Shown: positions 1 to 10,952 of the stretch, one piece after another
Position numbering within the stretch: the stretch's first letter is position 1
How the letters are laid out: the number at the start of each line of letters is the position of its first letter
Made by a program: the position numbers and the translations under genes
Notes under the pieces: model-generated
Told to the model about the DNA's origin: nothing
The model's input: only the letters and a program-made list of their open reading frames with translations
The model's database searches: none
Source of the DNA: Dendrolimus kikuchii
Lineage: Eukaryota; Arthropoda; Insecta; Lepidoptera; Lasiocampidae
NCBI GenBank assembly: GCA_019925095.2
Contig: CM034390.1
Span: 3,769,501-3,833,500 of the forward strand
Length of the DNA stretch: 64,000 nt
Direction of reading: 5' to 3'

Positions 1-239
1 AAAATTCGTGTACCGAATATCTGAGCAGCAGCCTAAAGTCTTAGTTGCCAGTTAGCTATTGGGTATTTAATTTTAATTATACTTGTTACAAACCAAGTTT
101 AGAATATAGTAACTGCTGTTGAAATGTGTCCTGAATTTTCGATACGATTTCGAGATACGAATAGTATACTGCAATGACAAATTAGGAGGGTAGTACGTGA
201 TGTAAATTTTGAACATTCTTAGGACGTTTCGTTTACCCT

Positions 240-411
240 AACATATATCTGTCAACTTTAAATATACGTGACGTGTCTTCAGCAAACAACACTACCATAC
301 ATATCTTTAATAAAATATAGCAAATCATTAATATATATCAAAAACAAGAACGGACCTAGAATAGAGCCCTGGGGCACACCCATAAATATAGATGTATTTA
401 GTTCAGGCATA
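240..411 (-). pseudogene. Reverse transcriptase fragment of a non-LTR retrotransposon, frameshifted
   Basis: The minus strand encodes the RT block GVPQGSILGPFLF followed by an IND-type segment. After a one-base frame change comes LFAEDTS, the place where LINE reverse transcriptases carry the catalytic F/YADD motif. The second position is E instead of D, so the fragment looks catalytically dead as well as frameshifted. Only about 50 codons remain, too few to assign a clade. Confidence 0.7.
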
Positions 412-954
412 TTAAAACTTATTTCTGTGTAATATGTTTTAAACTGTAATGCAAAATTTGTGTTTCTTAGATTTATAATTTTGGTATTGATTGTTAATTG
501 TATTGTGAAATTATATAATTACAGTCACACAGAAAGATTATACCTTTCGTCCCCTGACACTGACCTTGGATTGATATGCTTTGCATTTGGAAGATTTACA
601 AAGTAATGGGCAGGGTGGTTGTTTTTCTATTACTGGCTCCTCGCAAGGTAGGCAGAGTTTCTCCTCCATTATTTATAAACTTTTATCTTCGGAATAAATA
701 TTTCCAAAAATTTGATTGCCTCATTATGACAATGACAGAAAACGATTATGTATTTTATTAAGGAATAATAAAGTTAGTAAGAAAGAGATTTCATTTATTC
801 CTGCTTTGTTAAATTCAGTATTAGGAATATTAATATCCTCAATAATGATACTCTAATTTCTTTTGTCTTTACCGTTTACTATTTGGAGCTATTATAATCG
901 AACGGGGCTCTGTAAATGACTACAAGCCAGAATTTTATTGGGTCTACAAATTAA

Positions 955-1170
955 CCGGCATCTGGCGGAGACAGAATGACTCAACGTTTGTTCCTCACAT
1001 AACTAACCGGTTTCCGCGTATGACTATGTCAGAATAGGCGACTCTTTTGTCTATTATATCACAGAGATGAAAGCTGTCGCGGACTGCGCCTGACGCATGT
1101 CACGTGAGTCCACGCATATGCCGCTGCATATTCATATCCGTGAGAGGCAGCTCTTGTTCAGTCGGTCAAT
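955..1170 (-). mobile_element. RTE-2 LINE fragment (3' coding part, decayed)
   Basis: The segment matches, at reduced identity, parts of the repeats at 2575-3050 and 59375-60150. Shared pieces include the stretch before the 'accggtttccg' block and the 'gaggcagctcttg' end. On the minus strand the family encodes the C-terminal tail of an RTE-type reverse transcriptase. No open frame remains here. Confidence 0.6.
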
Positions 1171-1399
1171 ATTACACTACGTTATTTAAATTACATTAAA
1201 GGCCGACAATTTACCATAATTTCGCCTGATGATGTGCAAAGATAATGTCTAGGACGGAGCACGCTTACCTAGAAGAAACCTATTCACATTGGACTTGAAG
1301 ACACCTAGGTGGTAGGTATGGAATAAAACAGACTACGTCAAAGAGTAAGAAGATGGACGTGAAGTTCTTTTTTCATATATGTAGTATGTCCACCATATA

Positions 1400-1920
1400 C
1401 TACTACTTCGAATTTATTTCTTGCTCTCACAATTTACGTCTTTCCAGTCAACATAGACTTATTGCTCCTATTCATAATACAACGTTTTTCAATAATTCTT
1501 TCACGGTTAAGGCTATCCAACTTTGGAATACACTGCCTGTTGCTGTCAGACAAGCTAAATCTCTAATAACATTTAAGAACATGGTCAGGAATTTCTCTCT
1601 GCATTATAATGATACGTAATTTTATATAATTAGTATTATGTTGCATATAACTTTATATTTATTATGTTTAAATAGTTGCATTTTATCACTATATCTTGTA
1701 TAATATGTATATAACTTATGTGTATATATAGTATAATACACGTACAATGATTATGTATACCACCATCGCCATTCCTAATCAGCAATATTCTTGCCACGGG
1801 TTGTCTGGAAGAGATCGCTTTTTAGCGATAAGACCGCCTTCTGTACACGCTTAGAATAATACTAGTTCTTAAGTTGTCTGTAATGATATACATTAAAGTG
1901 TTATCTATCTATCTACTACT
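1400..1920 (+). mobile_element. LINE-C 3' terminus: ORF end plus 3' UTR with (ATCT)n tail
   Basis: The frame ending at 1619 has the usual C-terminal signature of insect LINE proteins (FNNSFTVKAIQLWNTLP, then a lysine/arginine-rich end). The 3' UTR has the diagnostic block 'gtctggaagagatcgc...agcgataag' at about 1800-1850 and ends in (ATCT)n near 1905-1920. The same UTR block recurs at 57690-57880 and 61735-61870 on plus, and at 11715-11785, 23360-23405 and 39090-39170 on minus. The copy is strongly 5'-truncated. Confidence 0.7.
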
Positions 1921-2574
1921 ATCTTTAAATTCGGAGATAATATCTCAGAAATAAACTTATAAATATTTTGTATTCCTTCGCAATACGTTGATAACAAGAC
2001 ACAAATTTAGAAAACATGCAAACCCAAGCCCAACACGCTAGTCTTAGGATTGCATGTTTTCTAAATAAAACGATTAAAATACCTAATGTGGGTATCGATC
2101 AATGATCCGCAATGGAGTATAATGACTTTCTGTTAAATAATTGTTAATCAATACAGCAGTAGAAAAACCAAATCGATATTCCGTACCAACTACGGTAAAG
2201 TAGTCAATTTGTTAAATATTTTAACAGATCAGAGAGTTGATACTACGTTTATGTAATTTTTACTAACTGAAGGTAATAGGAAAACTAAACAAGTTTTACT
2301 CAACTTTTATATTTGAGCACTGAACTTCATCGATAAAGAGCGGTCTACTTAAGACTAAGTTTAATGTGCTTTGTTTGAGAATAATCGTAATGATGTACAT
2401 CGCTATGTAGAACATTATTTAAGATTATAAGAAGAAGAACAATACTTCTGAATACCTAAGTGGTAGCTTTTAAGAATGCATTTGTAAAGTATCATTTAAA
2501 CGCAGGTCATATACGTGTGTACGTATACATGTGTATGTGTCTACATTCTACTACATATCATAAACATCATCCAA
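1921..2574. other. AT-rich non-genic stretch
   Basis: No coding frame with recognisable content, RNA gene or named repeat was seen. A partial inverted repeat around 2010-2065 ('aaaacatgcaa'/'ttgcatgtttt') is present. Confidence 0.4.
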
Positions 2575-3050
2575 GCGTTAAATCCCAGTGGCATTCAAAG
2601 CGTTCGCTTCGAAGCCTGGGATCCGCTTTCCTACTTGTTCTTTTCCACTTGGCGCGATCTTCAGCATCCCTTGTTTTGAGACCATTAATACGCATGTCAT
2701 CCTTTACGAGATCAAGCCAGAATTTCTTAGGCCTACCTTTTCTACCTATTGGAAGTTACATGGCTAGACATTTATCCCCCACATACCTAGCCGGTCTCCA
2801 TAAAAAATGGTCCTATCGGCGTAGGCGATGCTTTTGTATTTTCTCTGCTATGTCACGGATATGAAGGCTGCCGCGGATGCGTAAGTTCCTTCCACGTGAC
2901 TTCCACCGCGGCATATTCATCTCAGTGACACACAGTCCTTGTTTGTATATTTCAAGTAAAGGCTTCACTGCACATAAAAGGACAAGTCTAATGATGAATT
3001 TATTGTCCTGACTTTTTTTCTTAGCCGGCATTTTGAGGTGTCAAATGACA
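2575..3050 (-). mobile_element. RTE-2 LINE fragment, 3' part of ORF2
   Basis: The minus frame around 3031-2813 carries the RTE-type C-terminal pattern: LCVTEMNMPRW..., then ...DIAEKIQKHRLRR, corresponding to an ADKLRESRLRWYGHV-type segment in better copies. Lower coordinates continue into the basic tail (RPKKFWLDLVK-like). Stops break the frame, so it is a relic. The best related copy is at 59375-60150. Confidence 0.7.
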
Positions 3051-3534
3051 CCTGTCACCTGACGTTAGAATGTGATTGGCATATGTTAGGTAGTAAACTA
3101 CATAATATATGACAAATTTCACGATAATCGCGTCATCATCGAGGAAGTAAAGAGTAATTACAAACACAAAGAAAATTACTTTCGAATTTGTAATTGTTTA
3201 TCAGTGTAGATTAAAGCTGAAAGATGAAAATTATTCGATGGTTAGACTAAAGAAAGATTATAAAATTTATTTGCGTTTTAAGACCATTTAGTTTATTTTA
3301 TGGACTTTAATATTGACGTCAAGAGCCAGGAGTGAATAGTCAGGTTTTAAAACAAACATGTCCAAGATTCAAACTCTTATTTATAAATACCGTTGGGCAG
3401 AGTTAGCAAACGTGTAGAAAATAAATTTGCTTTTGTATCAATCGTAAAAAGTATGTAGGTAGATCTGAAATGAATCACAGGTTGCTATAGATTGGCAGAT
3501 AAATTAGAAGGTATTTTTCTTATAGTAAAAGGCA
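3051..3534. other. Non-genic stretch
   Basis: AT-rich sequence. I see no supported gene or recognisable repeat. Confidence 0.4.
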
Positions 3535-3684
3535 GCTTAAAATCGCTTAACCTTCAGAGAGACTGCGTTTCTCTGCGTATTCTACCGTCTGTACAACGGG
3601 GAGTGTTCCGAGGAATTCTCTTATCTGATGCCAACGTCTCATTTTTACAACCGCACCGCTCGTCATTGATGAGATGTTCATCCC
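3535..3684 (+). mobile_element. LINE-A fragment, left part of an interrupted copy
   Basis: The sequence parallels 7319-7470 of the better LINE-A copy: 'aaaatcgcttaaccttc', the 'ctgtacaacgg' block and 'tttttacaaccgcaccgctcg'. It breaks near 3685, where LINE-B sequence begins. The rest of the LINE-A copy resumes at 4191 after a (CTTT)n tract. Confidence 0.7.
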
Positions 3685-4150
3685 AACATTCACAACGCGA
3701 CTTAAAACACGATACAAGTGGTATTTAACTTAATTTAATTGTAATTTCGTTTCAGTTTATTTATTTAATTTTTTTAAAAACGTATCTATAACACCTTTCC
3801 TTATTTCTATCTATTGTGTATGTACTATGTATGTATGTGTGTGTGTATATATATATATATGTGTGTGTATATATATATGTATATATATATATATGTATAT
3901 GTATATATACACAAGTATGTATGTATGTATATGTATATAGTTTAAGATTCTAATTTTATGCTATTACAATGATGTAATGTCTACCGTGACGATACCTCAT
4001 GGGCACAGCGGAAGATCAGCGCTGGTTTTAACCGACCGGCATTATGCTGAGTCTGATGCCCCTTTTGGGACAAGATTGTATGACACTAGTTTTAAATTTG
4101 TTAGCAATTATGCTTACTGTATTTATATAATTTGTCCTAAATGAAATTAT
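3685..4150 (+). mobile_element. LINE-B 3' terminus nested in LINE-A
   Basis: The ORF end (RDLKHDTSGI, stop at 3726) and the 3' UTR block 'gcggaagatcagcgctgg' match the LINE-B copy at 27560-28080, whose ORF ends RHDTSIL and whose UTR has 'gcggaagatcagcgttgg'. Both finish with a 'gtccta(a)a' end. The 3' UTR has gained a (TG/TA)n microsatellite at about 3836-3935. Confidence 0.7.
3836..3935. repeat. (TG)n/(TA)n microsatellite
   Basis: Alternating purine-pyrimidine runs of tgtg, tata and tgta within the LINE-B 3' UTR. Confidence 0.9.
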
Positions 4151-4190
4151 TTTTTTTCTTTCTTTCTTTCTTTCTTTCTTTCATTTCTTT
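4151..4190. repeat. (TTTC)n microsatellite at the LINE-B/LINE-A junction
   Basis: About seven TTTC units follow a T run, exactly where the nested LINE-B tail ends and LINE-A resumes. Confidence 0.9.
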
Positions 4191-4402
4191 GAGCGCCCAC
4201 GCTCAACTACGCGATGGTTCTTTATATTGTTTGTTGTTCCTCGCACGACAATGATCTAGAGGGAACTTCCCGCCTAGGATTTCTATCTGCACTGCGACAT
4301 GAGGTTGTTTAAGAAGGGCGTTATAAAATTTCTTAAAGGTCGGCAATGCTTTTGGCAACGCCCTCAGTATTCTCTGTTTGACTTCTTCAGACAATAAAAA
4401 AT
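4191..4402 (+). mobile_element. LINE-A fragment, right part with 3' end
   Basis: It continues LINE-A from 'gcccacgctcaactacgc' (compare 7485-7503) through 'aagaagggcgttataaaattt' to a shortened tail ending '...cagacaataaaaaa'. With 3535-3684 it makes one copy split by LINE-B. Confidence 0.75.
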
Positions 4403-5657
4403 ATATTATAGGGTAACTAATATGGAGATTAAGCTTAATGCTCTTAAAAATATCAATTTACTTGAAACTGAATAAGCACATAAATGTACCGAACTACATT
4501 AAAATTGATTGATTTTCAATGGTTTTTTTGTTGCCTCTCCATTCTGCTTATCAATGGAGAAGTACCCTTATATGTGATGATTATTTTCAGCGCACCATTG
4601 ACAGTGACCGAAGCGAGGCGGATGAGCGTGACAGGCAGCCAGTGTCGACCGTAATTAGCAGAACAACCTTGTCAATCCTATGTCATGAACAAATCTTTCA
4701 GAATATTAAAATATCCAAACAAGTTAAATGCTTAAATCTGGCTAGTAGGAGTACCAGATACAGTTTATTTGCTAGGCACTATAGATTTCTGTTTATCTCT
4801 TTTCAGTGTCGGTTTTTCGTTTCATCGAGCTCCAAATTGGAACGATTCTCAAGAAGTTTAGATTCAATAAGGGACGGACAAGATTGTGCAAACTAGTAGA
4901 GAAACATGACGAAAAAATGAAAATGAAAAAAATAAAGAAAATGAAAAAAATACAGACGAACCTCAAAGAAGTATAATAAGACTCAGCACTAATAAAAGGG
5001 CGCATACTCGGGAAGATATATACAGCAAGAAAGTTCAGCAGTGGATTACAATAATAGCTAACGAGGATAGTGAAATAACAGACAAAAGTACAAAAGCAAA
5101 TATGGTCCTCAAATGTAGTTATTACGTAGTCCGTCAGACATTTTGCCGCTAGCCAGATCGAAAACAACGAATAACATATAAAACCAAATTAAATTTTTAT
5201 GGGTTGAACATTTTTGTGATGTCTTGAACTCGAATGTATCTAGTGTTGACATGATGTACATTAACTCTCTTGAGCCAGTCTGCGAAAACAATCTAATAAA
5301 GAGCAAATGGAATACATAGGAATGACATAGAAAGGTTTGCCAATTGATCTCAAAAACATTGCTAAAGACCACGCGCAATGTAAGCTAAAATTTAAAGCAG
5401 TCTATGTAACTGTTTCTGACGTGTTGGGAAAATTATCTTGATGACAACTATTAGCGCCGGCTCGACTGGTATGGTACCACAGTCACAAAGAATATCAACG
5501 TGAAACGATTTGAATTAAACTAATCGAGTTTCAAATTATAATAATGACGGCTCTGATGGCTCACTTCCCCCTCCTTCGTGCTATCTTCTCTAATCTATCC
5601 GTCCCATACCTCCTATCTGATCTTTGTAACTCGAGATGGGTTGATTAATCCCTCCAA
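4403..5657. other. Non-genic stretch
   Basis: No gene found. Frames at 4519-4896 (+) and 4793-5167 (-) overlap each other, have low-complexity composition and show no recognised motif. The end (5570-5657) is less AT-rich and not identified. Confidence 0.4.
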
Positions 5658-6117
5658 GTGGCGTACCTTACCTTAGATGGGCCCTGTATCAAAATGTGTT
5701 GGGGGGCCCAAAGGAAAGATAAAGTTTTTTATAGAAGAAACCAAAAATCCCGAATTGAATTAATAATTTTATATTGATTATAAGTTATTACTTGTAATAC
5801 TTAATGCAAGAGCTTTAAGTATAATAAGTAATAATGAGTCCTAGGAAGGAGCTAAGTTAGATAAACAATTTAAATCAAAGATACACGTGTCTCGCCTTTT
5901 TTCAGCAAGCTTATATATGAAATCATCCATAGCTGAAGACGATTTCAGTTTTTCTACATTTTCTGCCTCTATCGACAATATTGACAAGTCTGATAGTCGT
6001 TCCATCTGGCCCAGCAGTTATTCTCAAAAATGTGAAATCTATAAAAGATTGTAGATAACATTTTGGGAACATTTGCTTACACACTTTCGGGGTCCCTGTA
6101 GCGTGGCGGGCCCGTCT
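5658..6117 (-). mobile_element. hAT-type DNA transposon remnant (3' end with transposase C-terminus)
   Basis: The lower end reads 'gtggcgtacctt...gggccctgtatca', close to the terminal sequence 'caggggcgtagct...atacagggccc' of the copy at 19957. Internally the minus strand encodes ERLSDLSILSIE followed by a short acidic/lysine end, as in hAT transposase dimerisation domains. The copy is cut at 6117 by a poly-C run (6120-6136). Confidence 0.6.
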
Positions 6118-6119
6118 AA

Positions 6120-6136
6120 CCCCCCCCCCCCCCCCT
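6120..6136. repeat. Poly-C tract
   Basis: About 15 consecutive C residues, at the truncated end of the hAT remnant. Confidence 0.9.
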
Positions 6137-7071
6137 GATCCCTTCTAACCTTCCTATAAAGACTGACATGTTGGCTTTACTCCTGATGTTACAAATGTTT
6201 ACAGACTGAAATAAACCACTTTCCTTTAGTTAGGCTGTATGTATGTCACATTTGCCACCTTCGCAAAAAAATGCAAGTATACGATGACTCAGCGAAAAGC
6301 AATCAAAATCATAGAACTCAGAATCTCACCTGACAAAACTCGACTTTCCCAATACGTCGCACCTCAAACCACAACGCGGCAAAGAACACCACAATATATT
6401 GTATCAAGCATTTATTATTCGAAGTTTTCATAACAAAACTAGAGATCTTACGGCCGGGGTATCGCGTCGACCTCCAAATAAACGGGAGTGTGTGCCAACT
6501 GGCAGCGAGAGATGCGCACGCGCAAAGTACACAAAGCCACTGGATTATTTTGGAGAAATCTGAAAACGTGTATGGGATTGTTGGGTTGAGAGATTTGCTG
6601 TTGTCGGGAGGGGTTTTCATTGAGTTCGCCAAAAATATTTTAGCAGTTATATCTTTAATACATACGTACGTTACGACTCGTATTGAATAGTATAAATCTT
6701 CGTCTGATTCTAATGACGTATAGGTCTAGTGATCTAAGATGAGTTTTGGAAGTAATTACTATTCTTTTTCAAATATGATTTTCCACGACTTCTGTATGTA
6801 GCCAGAGTCAAAGATACATTAATTAACGAATGACAAAATATAATTTTCAAAAAAATCGCCAATAAGCGAAATCCGGATTCAAGTAATAAACCACAACCAA
6901 ATTGTAGGTCTTTGAAGTAACGTCAAACGAAGAAGTTCTTTTGACTGTTTTATTTCACTAAACAGTTGAGATTTTTAACACAAACAATACTTTCTTATAT
7001 AAAGACAATCAATATCCAACATTTTTTTTTAGCAATAGTCATAATACTAAACAATTATTAAGTAACAGAAA
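6137..7071. other. Non-genic stretch
   Basis: AT-rich, no supported gene. The short frames at 6239-6433 and 6318-6632 have no recognised motifs. Confidence 0.4.
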
Positions 7072-7130
7072 GAGTGATAGCTCAGCGGCAAAATCAGCCG
7101 CTTCTTAACATGTCGGTTTGAATCTTAAGT
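7072..7130 (+). repeat. tRNA-like relic (possible SINE head)
   Basis: It contains an A-box-like 'tagctcagcggc' and, about 40 nt later, a B-box-like 'ggtttgaatc' (one change from the usual ggttcgaatc). I could not fold a convincing acceptor stem. A tRNA pseudogene or SINE head is likelier than a working tRNA. Confidence 0.35.
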
Positions 7131-7149
7131 TGTTAACAATTACCACGTT

Positions 7150-7738
7150 AACAATTCACCCCGCGGCAAAGACTTGTGCTTTACAAAGCACAAGTTAGGC
7201 CGCATATGGAATACTGCTCGCACTTATGGGCTGGAGCACCAGCTTACCAGACTGACCCTCTCGACTCCATTCAGCGTCGCGCCGTTCGTATAGTCGACGA
7301 TCCCTTACTAACAGGCGGCTTAGAATCGCTTAGCCTTCGGAGAAACTTTGCGTCCCTCTGCGTATTCTACCGCCTGTACAACGGAGAGTGTTCCGAGGAA
7401 CTCTTTGATTTGGTGCCAACGCCCCATTTTTACAACCGCACCGCTCGCCATCGGCGGGGTGTTCACCCCCATTTCCTGGAGCTCCCACGCTCAACTACGC
7501 AACGGTTCTCTAGAATGTTTATTCCGCGTACAACAATGATCTGGAGAGAACTCCCCGCCGAAGTTTTCCCTCTGCGCTACGACATGGGGTCATTTAAGAA
7601 GGGCGTTATAAAATTTTTTAGAGGCCGGCAACGCGTTGGCAACGCCCCTGGTGTTGCAAACGTCCATAGGCGACGGTAATCACCTTCCATCAAGTGGGCC
7701 GTCCGCCTGTTTGCCTGCTTCAGGCAATAAAAAAAAAA
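7150..7738 (+). mobile_element. LINE-A (jockey/CR1 group) 3' part with intact C-terminal frame
   Basis: The frame ending at 7679 encodes the reverse-transcriptase C-terminal region of a non-LTR retrotransposon: MEYCSHLWAGAPAY near its start, DSIQRRAVRIVDDP in the middle, then GVHPHFLELPRS and a basic end (GRQRVGNAPGVANVHRRR). The 3' UTR is short and ends in '...caggcaataaaaa'. The last ~100 bp ('gttgcaaacgtccatagg...caggcaataaaa') are nearly the same as the 3' end of SINE-A throughout the window. The copy is 5'-truncated but otherwise well preserved, so it may be fairly young. Confidence 0.85.
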
Positions 7739-8292
7739 AAACCTGTTGTTGTCGACGGAAAGCATTTGTTTTTCTCTATATTGAGGTAATATAGAATTCT
7801 TTTGGAGTAGAGTATAAAAATAGATATAAGGTTTACAGGAAGAGAATAAAACGCCTTTCTACAATATTTAATGCAATCTTATCAAATCATTATTTCACAC
7901 GTGAAACAGATTTTATCGCGGACATCGATCAAGTAAATTGACTTAATTTTCACGTTCCACAGCTTTACAATGTACAGCTGATTCGACGAGGAAATAATTA
8001 GAGAAAAAGGTCATAGTGGCACAAATTATGCAAGCTGAAGGTCATTCAGTGTAATAATGATACTACTTTTAAATTATTCATTCGGTTTTGTTTTTAATAC
8101 ATTAAATTAATATCATTTTGTCAAAGAACATCCAGCAAACACAAACGGGGAAAAGAAAGATTAAAATTAAATTTGGCCAAGTGCGTGTTAGACCACGCCT
8201 GGTGCAGGGTTACGCAGAAGTGACAAAATTTACTGCTTTTTGTCATTTGCCTACGGAACTCTATAAAGAGTGTTCTATTTCTATATCTATCT
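7739..8292. other. Non-genic stretch
   Basis: AT-rich, with no supported gene or named repeat. Confidence 0.4.
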
Positions 8293-8590
8293 CGGAGAAA
8301 CGGAGAAAGAATACAATTTCCTGCGGCCAGGCGGCCTGTCGTATGAGGCGACAAAAATAACCTACAGCCAGGTGCTAAGGTATTTGTCCGTCTGGATGGC
8401 TACCACACCTGGCGTAGAGTATGCCGCCATAACAACTTTGAGCTGTGTTCCAGCATTAGTGGCCAGATTCCAGCCTCCCTTTAGCATTGGTAGCACCTTT
8501 GGTGATACAAATATCCATAGGCGATGATAACCGCATTCCGTCAGGTGGGCCGTCTGCCTGCCTACTGAGGTCACGCAATAAAAAAAATTA
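8293..8590 (+). mobile_element. SINE-A copy
   Basis: It has the family head 'acggagaaagaatacaattt', a middle block with 'gccgccataacaac', and the LINE-A-like 3' end 'gtgggccgtctgcctgcc...gcaataaaaaa'. Nearly full length. The first ~10 bases are altered. Confidence 0.85.
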
Positions 8591-8910
8591 AAAAAAGAAC
8601 TCAATCGATAGTACTGTATATTTAAGTAACCATTTAGCAGATCTTTTTCAAACCAATTTGTTTCGAAAATATTATAGTTTCTTTAAAAAAAAAACCGCCA
8701 CTAGTTCACTGACAAGTGACTGACACTGACAAGTTTTCATTCATCACTATCCCTAGTTTTCAGTTTTTACGCAATACCATTGAGTGACGATATATACAAT
8801 ATACCTTCCTATCAAGTTTCGTCTATATATGCCCGTAGTTTATGGGAAAAGAATAATAATTGTGGTACATAAAGAAAACCAAACGGATACGTCGGTTTTA
8901 TAAAAGTTTT
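8591..8910. other. Non-genic stretch
   Basis: AT-rich, nothing recognised. Confidence 0.4.
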
Positions 8911-9109
8911 ATACATACATACATAACTTCACGCCAGTTCCCTTGCGGAGTAGGCACGAACAACAGAGCGCCATTTAGGCTTATTCTTACACATCTCACT
9001 TGCTTCTTTGACATTCATAACTCTTGTCATGCACGCTCGTCTGTTCTTAAGGCTTCTGACATCACCTTCTGCTAGTACACGATCAATTTGATCATGGAAG
9101 GTGTGTCGT
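8911..9109 (-). mobile_element. RTE-1 LINE 3' end
   Basis: On the minus strand the end of an RTE-type ORF (DQIDRVLAEG-like to a YPARELA-like C-terminus), followed by an (ATGT)n tail seen as 'atacatacatacat' at 8911-8925. It breaks at 9109. Confidence 0.8.
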
Positions 9110-9417
9110 TAAAAGTCATATCATACACAAAATGTCGTCGGGGACTTATATACAATTCGCCACTAGTTTGAATGTATGTTAATAATATTATATTGTCAGT
9201 TTGTCTTCAATGCCAGTATGGAATAGATCATCATGATTAACTGTACTACATAGCGTACGACAGTAAGAACTAATTAATACTTGGCAGCTCCCATTTTGGA
9301 GTCAGCTGACAAGTACCATTGACCCTTGCATAAATTTAGATGAGTGACTCAACATTAAGGAGTCTTTGTCAAGGATAAACTCAATTACCAAGAACATATA
9401 ATCATCAATATCCTAAC
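9110..9417. other. Non-genic stretch
   Basis: No gene or named repeat seen. Confidence 0.4.
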
Positions 9418-9510
9418 TTTAAATCCCGGTTGCGTTCGAATTCGCTTCAAAGCCCGGGGTCCGCTTGTTTACTGTTTCTTCTACACTTGGTGCGATTGTA
9501 TGCGATCTAA
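9418..9510 (-). mobile_element. RTE-2 LINE tail fragment
   Basis: Short match to the 3' end of the RTE-2 family: 'aaatcccggttgcgttcg...aagcccggggtccgctt', as at 59385-59430. Confidence 0.6.
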
Positions 9511-9539
9511 CATTATCTAAGTCACGTCGTCATATTAAA

Positions 9540-10167
9540 TACATACATACACACATAACTTCACGCCAGTTCCCTTGCGGGGTAGGCACGAACAACAGAG
9601 CGCCATTTAGGCTTATTCTTACACACTTCACTTGCTTCTTTGACATTCATAACTCTTGTCATGCACGCTCGTCTGTTCTTAAGGCTCCTGACATCACCTT
9701 CTGCTAGTACACGATCAATTTGATCATGGAAGATGTGTCGTGGCCTTCCACGACTTCTGCATCCATCCACTTTTGCATTGTATATCTGTTTAGTCATTCG
9801 TTCATCATGCATTCTTTCCAATTGCCCGAACCACCGGAGCATTCCTTTCCTTACCATCACCCCGACACTCTCTTTCAGACCTACTCTCTTTCTTACTTCG
9901 GTATTACGAACGCGGTCCGCGAGCGTCACTCCGCAGATTTTGCGCAGTGCTCGCATCTTGACCGCGTTTACTCTACTTTCATGCTTTCTCTTCCATACCC
10001 AACTCTCGCTTCCATACTGAGCGTAGGTACCAGCACCGCGTTGTGTATGGCAAGCTGGGCCTTCTGGCAGAGGTTCTTAGCGCCTAGAAGTTTACCTAAC
10101 GCTCCATTCATATTATTCCCCAAATTCACTCTTCTTTCTATATCAGCGGTGTACCTTCAATCCCAGC
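9540..10167 (-). mobile_element. RTE-1 LINE, long 3' copy
   Basis: The minus strand encodes, with one frame change, the C-terminal part of an RTE-type reverse transcriptase: GRYTADIERRV-like start region, YGSESWVWKRKHESRV, MRALRKICGVTLADRVRN, then GMLRWFGQLERMHDERM and GCRSRGRPRH, ending YPARELA. An (ATGT)n tail follows at the low-coordinate end. The 5' boundary coincides with those of the copies at 49841 and 58643. Frames seen on the plus strand here are antisense shadows. Confidence 0.85.
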
Positions 10168-10182
10168 TAAAAGCATATTAAT

Positions 10183-10498
10183 ATTATAAATGAGGCAGTT
10201 TCTTAAGATGGTTGTTACTCTTTCCGGGAAAACCACTGAATGGATTTTGATGAAACTTTATACTAACTTATATTATCTAAGTATATCAAAATAGCACATA
10301 AGTTAACTTTATATATAAACTTTTTTTGTTGGTGTGTATGTCACTGAACTCCTCCTAGACGATTTAGATCAATTTTTTGTGTGTTCAAGTGGGTTCCGAG
10401 ATGGTTTAGATTCACAATTGGACCCAGTAGGTGGCGCTGCAATCGGATTCTAAAATTTATTTTTTTAGGGCAGAACAACGTCTGCTGGGCCCGCTACT
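10183..10498 (+). mobile_element. Short Helitron-like element (degenerate 3' end)
   Basis: It starts 'ttaatattataaatgaggc', typical of lepidopteran Helitron 5' regions, and ends 'gggcagaacaacgtctgctg...gctacta', a mutated form of a CTAGT terminus. The copy at 10565 carries the same end in inverted orientation. Confidence 0.5.
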
Positions 10499-10564
10499 AA
10501 TTTATAAAGAAATTGGTTAAAATAAGATATTGTATTTATACTACAAAGATATTATATTAATTAA

Positions 10565-10770
10565 CTAGCTGTCCCGGCAGACGTTGTTCTGCCCTGAAGA
10601 AATAAAATTTAGAACCCGATTCCAGCGCCACCTACCGGGTCCAAATGTATCCTATCTTTCAAGTCGGATCAAACTGCACACGGTGTGCAAATTTGATTAA
10701 AATCGGTCAAGTAGTTTAGGGAGTCCATCGCGGACAAACGAGGTGACACGTAATTTATATATATTTTAAT
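10565..10770 (-). mobile_element. Short Helitron-like element
   Basis: The minus-strand 3' end is 'gtctgccgggacagctag' followed by T, fitting the CTRR^T Helitron rule. Related ends occur at 43036 and 61258. The 5' end is not clear. Confidence 0.55.
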
Positions 10771-10952
10771 TAATTTTATACAAAATTTGTTACGTGTGTA
10801 AAATGTTACGATGAACCTATTCTAATGACATCAAAGGACTAAAACAAGCGTAGTATAACAAACATTCCAAGAGATTATTAGTTTTTGTAAACTGTTAGCA
10901 AAATCGTCACTAAAACGTTTTAACATTTAATTTAACTTATGTGTATGTTTAA

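Noticed and set aside
4519..5167. Overlapping frames of about 125 codons on both strands
   Set aside because: Low-complexity (Phe/Ile/Ser-rich) translation with no conserved motif or splice context.
8860..9075. Frames with ITSRQFPCGVGTNNRAPFRL as a small protein family
   Set aside because: This is the antisense of the RTE-1 C-terminus plus its tail. It recurs only with RTE-1 copies.
9720..10181. Long plus-strand frame as a gene
   Set aside because: It is the antisense of the RTE-1 ORF on minus. The same shadow recurs at every RTE-1 copy (45803, 49919, 58636).
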